Assembly: GCA_039767595.1 (NCBI GenBank)
Contig: JBDNBY010000160.1
Span: 1 to 5,988 of the forward strand
Length of the DNA stretch: 5,988 nt
Source of the DNA: JBDNBY01 sp039767595
GTDB taxonomy: Bacteria; Pseudomonadota; Alphaproteobacteria; Rhodobacterales; Rhodobacteraceae
Direction of reading: 5' to 3'
The notes below the pieces were generated by a model. It was not told where the DNA came from. It was given only the letters and a program-made list of their open reading frames with translations, and did not search any database. The position numbers and the translations under genes were made by a program. Each line of letters opens with the position of its first letter. Positions within the stretch are counted from its first letter, which is position 1. Below, in pieces: positions 1 through 5,359 of the stretch.

Positions 1-408
1 GCACAATACGGCGTGATCCACGCCACATTGCCGCAAATCAAAGCGCGCCAAGGCACCGTGATCAACATCTCGTCTGGGGCCGCCTATGGGTATTACGAGG
101 GGTGGTCAGCCTATTGCGCCTCAAAGGCGGGTTTATTGATTTTGACCCAAGGCCTACATGCCGAGCAAGGCGCGCATGGGGTGCGGGCGCTGGGTCTGTC
201 GCCAGGGACTGTGGCGACAAATATGCAGCGCCAAATTTCCGCCAGTGGCATCGGGCCCGTTGCGCAGATGGACTGGGAGGATCACAATGATCCACACCAC
301 ACCGCAGGTGTTTTAATGTGGATGTGTACGCCGCGGGCCGATCGGTATTTAGGACAAGATGTGAAATTCCGCGATCTTGATCTTAGCAAAGTGTTAGGAA
401 ATTTATGA
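1..408 (+). CDS. Short-chain dehydrogenase/reductase (SDR), 5'-truncated by window edge
   Basis: The frame is open from base 1, so the gene begins upstream; the GTG at 13 is an internal valine codon, not a start. The visible 135 residues are the C-terminal half of a classical SDR, a cytosolic NAD(P)-dependent oxidoreductase family acting on alcohols and ketones. Counting from base 1, the strand motif NISSG (22-26) carries the catalytic serine at 25. YCASK (38-42) supplies the catalytic tyrosine 38 and lysine 42, with the usual 13-residue Ser-Tyr spacing. A downstream SPGTVATNM segment matches the family's PG motif that follows the nicotinamide site. The N-terminal TGxxxGxG cofactor motif lies outside the window, so NAD versus NADP preference cannot be judged. 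The stop codon overlaps the start of the next gene as ATGA, which suggests translational coupling with the crotonase. The substrate is unknown. Confidence 0.9.
   Translation, partial: AQYGVIHATLPQIKARQGTVINISSGAAYGYYEGWSAYCASKAGLLILTQGLHAEQGAHGVRALGLSPGTVATNMQRQISASGIGPVAQMDWEDHNDPHHTAGVLMWMCTPRADRYLGQDVKFRDLDLSKVLGNL
396..400 (+). promoter_or_regulatory. Ribosome binding site of the crotonase gene
   Basis: AGGAA lies inside the last codons of the SDR gene, with AGGA ending five bases before the ATG at 405. This is a good Shine-Dalgarno match at normal spacing. It supports 405 as the true start even though the ATG overlaps the SDR stop codon. Confidence 0.65.
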
Positions 409-1025
409 TAGAGCTTTCGTGGCAGGCCGATAAAACCTGCGCCGTGATCACCCTTGATCGTCCAGGCAAGGCCAACGCGCTGACCGAACAGATGTTGATC
501 GATATCAACGCGGCCCTTGATGCGGCGCGCCGTGCCAAAGTGCTGATCCTGACGGGGCGCGGCAAGGTCTTTAGCGCGGGTGCTGATTTGGATGCAATGG
601 TGGCGGGGTTGGGCAACTCGCCGTTATGGGAACAGGCGTCGGGCAAAATCGAACGGCATGACGGGCTGACGATTGCCGCCCTCAATGGGACCGCCGCTGG
701 GGGGACATTGGGGATGGTCTTTGCCTGCGATATCCGCGTCGCCGTTGAGGGGGCGCAGGTGTTCTACCCTGTGATGAAACGAGGGTTTTTGCCGCAGCGC
801 TCTGATCCCAAACGTCTGGCTGCCTTAGTCGGGCCATCACGGGCCAAGCAGATTTTGATGCTGGGGCGGCGCATTACGGGCCCCGTTGCGCAAGAGTGGG
901 GCCTGATCGATGATATCGTGCCGGCTGGCACCGATGTTGTGGCGCATGCGCTGCATGTCGCCGAGGATTGCGTGAATGCAAAGCCTGAAATCCTGAGCGG
1001 GATCAAAGGCTACTTTGGCGGTTAA
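405..1025 (+). CDS. Short crotonase-superfamily protein (enoyl-CoA hydratase/isomerase-like)
   Basis: This 206-residue protein has the crotonase core: a DRPGKANAL strand-turn (18-26), the first oxyanion-hole motif FSAGADL (56-62) and the second one around NGTAAGG (94-100), followed by ACDIRVA (107-113). These normally bind an acyl-CoA thioester and stabilise its enolate. The two catalytic glutamates of classical enoyl-CoA hydratase (Glu144 and Glu164 of the rat mitochondrial enzyme) align by eye with Gly103 and Val123, so simple hydratase chemistry is doubtful. The protein is also about 50 residues shorter than the usual 255-270, ending soon after GLIDDIV (166-172), so the C-terminal helices used for oligomer packing are missing or reduced. 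There is no sign of a frameshift: it ends with TAA and 10 bp later meets the convergent HNH gene. It is probably co-translated with the SDR upstream. It could be an isomerase, a hydrolase or a non-catalytic binder; 'hydratase' is only a family label here. Confidence 0.88.
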   Translation: MIELSWQADKTCAVITLDRPGKANALTEQMLIDINAALDAARRAKVLILTGRGKVFSAGADLDAMVAGLGNSPLWEQASGKIERHDGLTIAALNGTAAGGTLGMVFACDIRVAVEGAQVFYPVMKRGFLPQRSDPKRLAALVGPSRAKQILMLGRRITGPVAQEWGLIDDIVPAGTDVVAHALHVAEDCVNAKPEILSGIKGYFGG

Positions 1026-1035
1026 GCTTGGGCCG

Positions 1036-1347
1036 TTATCGTCGCGCGCTGCGCGCGCGTTTGGGCACTTTGGACATGAACTCTGGCGGGCGTTTGGCCA
1101 CCCATGCAAAAAACTTGGCCAATCGCGGATGGCTGCGCAGTGCCTCGGGCGTGGTGTAGTGCCGTGCTAAATCGGCCTCGGACACTGTGGCGTGGATCTC
1201 TTTGTGGCAAATGTGATGGATCAAAATCACAGGCCCGCCTTTGCCGCCTTTGAGTTTGGGGATCAAATGATGCAGGCTTTGCGGCACATCCGGCGGGATC
1301 GGACGCAAACATAAGGGGCAGATTGGAGGCGGGCTATCGTCAGACAT
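1036..1347 (-). CDS. Small HNH-endonuclease-fold protein
   Basis: This is a 103-residue stand-alone protein with a treble-clef zinc arrangement. CPLC (10-13) is followed by a His-His pair (26-27), a glycine- and lysine-rich turn (31-38) and HHICHKEIH (44-52). HNH proteins of this type are metal-dependent nucleases or nuclease-like proteins. His27 would be the general base and His48 the metal ligand. The conserved middle asparagine aligns with Pro39 by eye, so the motif is degenerate. After the zinc knuckle comes a helical segment and a basic tail rich in Arg and Lys. I chose the ATG at 1347 because it puts CPLC near the N-terminus and has a weak purine-rich AAGAA upstream. The frame stays open to a GTG at 1401, which would add 18 residues, but no ribosome binding site precedes it. 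The gene is divergent from the mscS-type gene and convergent with the crotonase gene. Its substrate and biological role are unknown; no phage or restriction genes lie nearby. Confidence 0.85.
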   Translation of the reverse strand: MSDDSPPPICPLCLRPIPPDVPQSLHHLIPKLKGGKGGPVILIHHICHKEIHATVSEADLARHYTTPEALRSHPRLAKFFAWVAKRPPEFMSKVPKRARSARR

Positions 1348-1349
1348 GG

Positions 1350-1378
1350 TTGTTCTTTTATATCGAGTCTCGCATAAA
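1350..1378 (+). promoter_or_regulatory. Putative promoter of the mscS-type gene
   Basis: TTGTTC (1350-1355) and CATAAA (1373-1378) are separated by exactly 17 bases and resemble sigma-70 -35 and -10 elements. A start of transcription near 1385 would leave a leader of about 30 bases before the ATG at 1414. A GANTC site (1365-1369) sits in the spacer. No equally good promoter is visible for the divergent HNH gene. This is a pattern match only. Confidence 0.35.
1365..1369. promoter_or_regulatory. GANTC site (GAGTC), potential CcrM methylation target
   Basis: GAGTC lies between the putative -35 and -10 elements of the mscS-type gene. With the GACTC at 1395-1399 it is one of two such sites in the 60-bp divergent region, and one of only four in the whole window. 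The two are also arms of a 5-bp inverted repeat, which follows trivially from the palindromic motif. Methylation is inferred from lineage, not seen. Confidence 0.5.
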
Positions 1379-1394
1379 GGGCGTAGAGTTTTAC

Positions 1395-1399
1395 GACTC
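1395..1399. promoter_or_regulatory. GANTC site (GACTC), potential CcrM methylation target
   Basis: GACTC lies exactly 30 bp after the first intergenic GANTC site and just before the Shine-Dalgarno of the mscS-type gene. On the opposite strand it falls upstream of the HNH gene. The remaining two sites in the window are inside the channel gene, at 2134 and 2551. Confidence 0.5.
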
Positions 1400-1401
1400 A
1401 C

Positions 1402-1407
1402 AAGGGG
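1402..1407 (+). promoter_or_regulatory. Ribosome binding site deciding the mscS-type start
   Basis: AAGGGG directly abuts the first ATG (1408), which leaves no spacer, and is 6 bases from the second ATG (1414) and 12 from the third (1420). The spacing therefore favours 1414 as the main start. Confidence 0.6.
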
Positions 1408-1413
1408 ATGACC

Positions 1414-2721
1414 ATGACCATGACACTGCCTGCGGTTCTTGAGCCGTATTCAGATTATATTTTACCAATTCTAGAGCAATTGATCGCGTGGGCCATAGAT
1501 CCCGCCGCATGGTCTCAACTTGTGGTGCTTTTGGTGGCGTATGCCATGGCGGTGCTGATCCATCGGACCATCACGGCGCGTGTGACGAGCCTGCTGCAGT
1601 TTATTGGCACAAAAATCCCAAAACTCGCGGATCTTTGTGCGCTTGTGGCGCGGCTTTGGCCCGTGGCGGTGTATCTGCTGGCCTTTGTTTTCACGGGAAT
1701 TGGCGAGGCGGCGTTGACGGCCCTGTTTGAGAGCGCTCAGATCACCGCCTTTGGCAAACGGCTGTTTTTGTTCCATGCTGTGCGGGCCGTGGCGCGCGCG
1801 GAGCTGACCACTGGGATTTTACTGCCCGTTAGCAAATTCGTAATTATCCCGCTTGCGGCCCTCTATGCTTTGGGGCTGTTTGATGAGCTGATCCTATTGA
1901 TGTCTGAAACCACAGTGCCCGTGTTGAATGCGAGCATTTTGTGGGTGGTGCAATTTGTTATTTTTGCCGGCATTGCCTTTGCGGCGGGGCGGTGGTCGAA
2001 CGATCAATCGGCGCAGTTTATTGAGCAACAGCCCATGCGACCGGCGGTCAAACAGCTCTCGAGTAAAGCGTCCGAGATTTTGATTTTCGGGGCCGCCTTC
2101 TTGATTTTGATGAGCGTGATGGATGTCTCGCTCGACTCGCTTGTTGTGCTGGGGGGCGCGGTCGGTGTCGGCCTTGGCTTTGGTCTGCAAAAGATTGCGT
2201 CGAATTTTATCTCGGGGGTGATTTTGCTGCTTGAGGGCCAAGCGACGGTTGGGGATTACGTGGCGCTCGACAATGGCGAAGAGGGCCGGATTGTCAAAAC
2301 CACGGCCCGCGCCATGATCCTTGAGACATTCGATGGGCGTTGGATTGTTGTGCCTAACGAGGATTTTATCACCACGCGCGTTGTGAATTTCTCCGATCAA
2401 GGCTCGGCCAATCGGTTCGAAGTGCCGTTTTCCGTCTATTACGACACGGATATCAACAAAGTGCCCGACATCATCGAAGCGGCAGTTTCCAAGCACCCTT
2501 CAGTGTTACAAGCGCCCTTTCCACCTGATTGCGAATTGCGCAACTTTGGCGATTCGGGTGTGGATTTCGCAGTGGAATTTTGGGTCAACGGCCTCGACGA
2601 TGGCCCGAATAAATTCACCTCTGATGTGCGGTTCATGATTTGGAATGCGCTCAAAGAGCACAATATTCAAATTCCATATCCGCATCGTGTGATTGAAATG
2701 AAACATGCCGCCAACCAGTGA
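1414..2721 (+). CDS. MscS-family mechanosensitive ion channel, extended N-terminus
   Basis: This inner-membrane protein of about 435 residues probably opens under membrane tension to release solutes during hypo-osmotic shock. The N-terminal half is hydrophobic, with likely membrane segments near residues 35-50, 82-104, 135-155, 172-191 and 221-237. These are followed by the pore-lining TM3 at about 243-274. That helix has the glycine/alanine pattern GGAVGVGLGFGLQ and then NFISGVILLLE, closely matching the MscS family. The beta domain follows (VGDYV, GRIVKTTARAM, VVPNEDF at about 279-320), then an alpha/beta cytoplasmic vestibule ending in IQIPYPHRVIEM. E. coli MscS has 286 residues and three membrane helices, so this belongs to the larger multi-helix branch of the family. 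Three in-frame ATGs lie in a 6-bp repeat at the start; 1414 is chosen from Shine-Dalgarno spacing, and 1408 would add two residues. The end overlaps the flavoprotein gene by 17 bp, implying one transcript. The stimulus and ion preference cannot be read from sequence. Confidence 0.92.
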   Translation: MTMTLPAVLEPYSDYILPILEQLIAWAIDPAAWSQLVVLLVAYAMAVLIHRTITARVTSLLQFIGTKIPKLADLCALVARLWPVAVYLLAFVFTGIGEAALTALFESAQITAFGKRLFLFHAVRAVARAELTTGILLPVSKFVIIPLAALYALGLFDELILLMSETTVPVLNASILWVVQFVIFAGIAFAAGRWSNDQSAQFIEQQPMRPAVKQLSSKASEILIFGAAFLILMSVMDVSLDSLVVLGGAVGVGLGFGLQKIASNFISGVILLLEGQATVGDYVALDNGEEGRIVKTTARAMILETFDGRWIVVPNEDFITTRVVNFSDQGSANRFEVPFSVYYDTDINKVPDIIEAAVSKHPSVLQAPFPPDCELRNFGDSGVDFAVEFWVNGLDDGPNKFTSDVRFMIWNALKEHNIQIPYPHRVIEMKHAANQ

Positions 2722-3895
2722 CAGCTGTGATATATTGGTGATTGGCGCTGGTCCTGCGGGGCTGATGGCGGCGCAGCGTGCGGCTGAGGCAGGCGCCACA
2801 GTAATTGTCGCCGAGAAAATGCCAACAATCGGACGCAAGTTTCTCATGGCGGGTAAATCAGGTCTTAACCTGACCAACGCCCGCCCCACGCGCCCTATTT
2901 TAGAGAACTATCAGGGCGGGCCAAGGATCAACGCGGTGATTGATCAATTCCCGCCAAGCGACATTTGCGCATGGGCCAATGGATTTGGCGCGGATGTGTT
3001 CACGGGATCATCGGGTCATGTGTTCCCCAAAGCGATGAAAGCCTCGCCCCTGTTGCGGGCATGGCGCGCGCATTTGATCACGCTTGGCGTTGATCTGCGT
3101 GTGCGCACGCAATGGCGCGGCTGGCAGGGGCGTGATGCTGTCTTTGACACTGGTGTGATCGCGGCCAAGGCCATCGTCTTGGCGCTGGGCGGGGCGAGTT
3201 GGCGCAAACTGGGCTCCGATGGCGCATGGGCCGATCAGATCGCGGCGCCTGTCGTGTCCTTTGGCCCTATGAATAGCGGGATTTTAGTGCGGTGGTCCGA
3301 GCATATGACCCCACAGTTTGGCCAGCCTCTCAAAGATGTGAGCCTGACCTGCAGCCATCGCCAGACGCGCGGGGAATGCGTGATCACGCGGCGCGGTCTC
3401 GAGGGGGGCTGTGTTTACCCCGTGACGGATATGATTGCACAAGGCCGGCCACTTAAGTTGAATTTAATGCCGCATTTGAGCGCTGAGGCGTTGATCCCGC
3501 GCATTGAACGGGCTCTTGCCAAAAAGTTGAGCATTGGAAACTTATTGAAATCTCTGGGTCTGTCGCCCGCAAAACGCGCGGTGTATTTTGAGCACGCAGA
3601 TCGCACGACGCGCAGCGCGGCGCAGATTGCTGCGTCGATCAGAGGCTTGGCTGTGCCCTATGACGGGCTGCCACCGTTGGATGAGGCGATCTCGACTTCG
3701 GGCGGGGTATCGTGGGGCGGGATCCAGCCGGATCTATGCCTCAAGGCGCGGCCGGATGTATTTGTTGCTGGCGAAATGATCGATTGGTCGGCGCCGACGG
3801 GGGGCTATTTGCTCACAGGGTGTTTGGCCAGTGGGCATGTGGCCGGACAAAACGCAGCTCGTTTTATCGCCGGGCTGTCATCGCCAGACGCATGA
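2705..3895 (+). CDS. FAD-dependent flavoprotein, HI0933/YhiN (TIGR03862, PP_4765-like) family
   Basis: This 396-residue soluble protein begins with a Rossmann dinucleotide fold: DILVIGAGPAGL (9-20) with GxGxxG at 14-19 and Glu37 placed to bind the FAD ribose. The segment GRKFLMAGKSGLNLTN (43-58) is the family signature; the PP_4765-like branch has KSGLNLTN-type residues where YhiN/HI0933 proteins have GGRCNVTN. The C-terminal half closes the FAD site with STSGG (330-334), GEMID (356-360) and APTGGYLLTGCLASG (363-377). The middle holds the family's substrate or helical insert domain. Members are annotated as NAD(P)/FAD-dependent oxidoreductases; most have no proven substrate, although some relatives (BaiN) have been linked to bile-acid reduction. 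The ATG sits inside the end of the channel gene with no clear Shine-Dalgarno, so translation is probably coupled. Its last 32 bp overlap the end of holA on the other strand. Nothing visible links its chemistry to the channel. Confidence 0.9.
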   Translation: MPPTSDSCDILVIGAGPAGLMAAQRAAEAGATVIVAEKMPTIGRKFLMAGKSGLNLTNARPTRPILENYQGGPRINAVIDQFPPSDICAWANGFGADVFTGSSGHVFPKAMKASPLLRAWRAHLITLGVDLRVRTQWRGWQGRDAVFDTGVIAAKAIVLALGGASWRKLGSDGAWADQIAAPVVSFGPMNSGILVRWSEHMTPQFGQPLKDVSLTCSHRQTRGECVITRRGLEGGCVYPVTDMIAQGRPLKLNLMPHLSAEALIPRIERALAKKLSIGNLLKSLGLSPAKRAVYFEHADRTTRSAAQIAASIRGLAVPYDGLPPLDEAISTSGGVSWGGIQPDLCLKARPDVFVAGEMIDWSAPTGGYLLTGCLASGHVAGQNAARFIAGLSSPDA

Positions 3896-4889
3896 TCACC
3901 CGCTCGACCTGTTCGGCGAGGGGGGCGGTTTGACCTGCCGAGCGTAGATCAAGGCTTAGGCTCATGATATCATGCAGCGCGCGTTCCGCGCGGTGCATAC
4001 GCCATGCATTGGCCTGCGCGGTCAGGCGGGCCTTGCGCGGACCATAGACGGGCGGGCGCAGTTTTGACACCCCCGCGGCCGGTCCGTCCGGATCACTCGC
4101 CGCGCTATGAAGCATACGAAAATGCCGCTCGAGCACCATGGCGATCCGCACCGGAGAGATGCCTTGCGTGCGCAGCGCGCCCAATAGGGGGCCGACGGAC
4201 TGCGCTTTGCCCTCGGCGACGATATGGATCAACTCGTCCAAATCCGCATCTTGCGAGCTGGGGGCGCAGGCCTCAAGATCGGCGGCGCTCAGCGGGGCTG
4301 GATCGTTAATTTTATACGTCGCCAGCTTGATGGCAAATTGGCGAAAATCACCGGGATCTAGCGTTTCGGCCAAGGCCATCACATCGCGCATCGCTGGCGC
4401 GGCGGGCCGCTCTAGCCCCGCCTCGTCGAGTATTTTTTGCACTTCGGGCAAGGATGGCGGATCGTCATAAATCGCAATGCAGAGCGCGAGAGGAGATTTC
4501 TCAAAAAATTTCCGCAGTTTAGACGAGGGCGCCAATTGTCCCGCAGTAACGAGGATTTGCGCATCGCCTGACTGCCAATCTTTGAGCGCCTCTTGTACGG
4601 CGGCGGTAATGCCGTCGCCGCCCCCTTCGACCCAAACCGCACGGGGGCCGGGGAAAAAGCCGATGGATTTCATCTCATCGATCAAGATCGCAGGTGATTT
4701 ACGCAGATCCGCGGCAGAGACTGTCATCAGGCGCATATCTTCGGCGGCCTTTGGGCCAAGCCATGCCTCTAACACCTCTTTGCGGCGCAGGGCTACGCGC
4801 ATCGCATCCATGCCGTACAAAAGGACGGCAGGTTGTTTGCTGTGCGGCTTGGCAAAGAATGCTGTGGCCTCACGCGCATTGGCCTTCAT
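3864..4889 (-). CDS. holA: DNA polymerase III subunit delta
   Basis: This 341-residue protein, the usual length for the family, is the delta subunit of the clamp-loader complex that opens the beta sliding clamp for loading onto primed DNA. The N-terminal domain starts with a strand reading VLLYGMD (22-28), the position where HolA has its degenerate nucleotide-binding fold, and has no Walker A lysine motif, as expected for delta. A middle helical domain follows. The C-terminal collar domain contains GALRTQGISPVRI and LRPPVYGPRKA, which resemble the conserved HolA C-terminal region seen in alphaproteobacteria, then the terminal helices. The start ATG overlaps the lptE stop as ATGA and has no Shine-Dalgarno of its own, so translation is likely coupled. 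The order leuS-lptE-holA is the same as in E. coli, which strengthens the call. The 3' end overlaps the convergent flavoprotein gene by 32 bp, leaving no room for an intergenic terminator. Confidence 0.93.
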   Translation of the reverse strand: MKANAREATAFFAKPHSKQPAVLLYGMDAMRVALRRKEVLEAWLGPKAAEDMRLMTVSAADLRKSPAILIDEMKSIGFFPGPRAVWVEGGGDGITAAVQEALKDWQSGDAQILVTAGQLAPSSKLRKFFEKSPLALCIAIYDDPPSLPEVQKILDEAGLERPAAPAMRDVMALAETLDPGDFRQFAIKLATYKINDPAPLSAADLEACAPSSQDADLDELIHIVAEGKAQSVGPLLGALRTQGISPVRIAMVLERHFRMLHSAASDPDGPAAGVSKLRPPVYGPRKARLTAQANAWRMHRAERALHDIMSLSLDLRSAGQTAPLAEQVERVIMRLAMTARR

Positions 4890-5359
4890 GGGGTCGCGCG
4901 GCGCAGCTGAAGATCCCGCGCAATCTTGTCATACATCCGGTCGGCCAAAATGGCGGTGTAGCGCACGGTGCCATCGTTTTCCGCGACCAATTCCGTCAGT
5001 GTACCGCCCGCATCGCGGAACGAGACGAGCGCCTGCACCGTGCCTTCGGATAGCGTGACAAGGTTCTCAGGATCACTATGATCGCGCAGCTGGTAGGACA
5101 GCTTGGCGTGAATTTGATCTCGTGTGCCAACGCTGCGACGGCTAGAGCCAACCGAATAGGTTAGTTTTTGCATGGCCTGCGGGTCATGGTTGATACGTTC
5201 GAGCAAGCTGCGATTGACCAAAAAATTCACGCGGCTGCCCGGATCAGGTAGCTGCATGCGCAATTGCTGACCTCGGTAGGGGGCAAGCACAGGCCGCATT
5301 TGGCACGCGCCCAGCGTCGCCAGTGCAACTGCCCCCGAAATAAAAGCCCGCCGCCGCAT
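4886..5359 (-). CDS. lptE: LPS-assembly lipoprotein LptE
   Basis: This 157-residue lipoprotein partners LptD in the outer membrane, where the LptDE plug-and-barrel inserts lipopolysaccharide into the outer leaflet. The signal peptide is MRRRAFISG followed by a hydrophobic stretch and the lipobox LGAC, with Cys19 as the lipidated residue. Gln20 at +2 does not signal inner-membrane retention, so sorting to the outer membrane is expected. The rest is a small alpha/beta domain with the LptE pattern: a strand-rich segment with YSVGSSRRSVGTRDQIHAKL, then SEGTVQALVSF, and the terminal helix RMYDKIARDLQLR. Identification rests on this pattern plus position between leuS and holA, because LptE diverges strongly in sequence. 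The ATG at 5359 shares one base with the leuS stop (TGATG). A GTG at 5362 would add one residue and give a 4-bp overlap. Neither has a clear Shine-Dalgarno. The RRRAFIS start resembles a twin-arginine motif. Confidence 0.9.
   Translation of the reverse strand: MRRRAFISGAVALATLGACQMRPVLAPYRGQQLRMQLPDPGSRVNFLVNRSLLERINHDPQAMQKLTYSVGSSRRSVGTRDQIHAKLSYQLRDHSDPENLVTLSEGTVQALVSFRDAGGTLTELVAENDGTVRYTAILADRMYDKIARDLQLRRATP

Noticed and set aside
1043..1059. GC-only inverted repeat near the end of the HNH and crotonase genes, possible bidirectional terminator
   Set aside because: The alternating CG/GC run can fold into a 6-bp stem, but no T-run follows on either strand and it encodes the Arg/Ala-rich tail of the HNH protein. 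It is not a convincing intrinsic terminator.
1348..1401. Upstream extension of the HNH gene to a GTG at 1401
   Set aside because: The 18 extra residues match nothing recognisable, the GTG lacks a Shine-Dalgarno, and the extension would fill almost the whole divergent promoter region.
1375..1403. Promoter for the HNH gene on the minus strand (TTGTGA at 1403-1398 with a weak -10)
   Set aside because: The -10 candidates at 17 or 18 bp spacing (CCTTTA, CTTTAT) are poor, and TATAAA closer to the ATG has no matching -35. The promoter is left unassigned.
1894..2496. 200-residue open frame antisense to the channel gene
   Set aside because: It is rich in His, Arg, Asn and Pro, has no recognisable domain, and lies wholly opposite a well-supported membrane protein. 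It is a shadow of codon bias on the coding strand.
4477..5058. 193-residue plus-strand open frame over holA and lptE
   Set aside because: It spans the junction of two confidently identified minus-strand genes, has Ser/Arg/Ala-rich low-information composition and no family resemblance.
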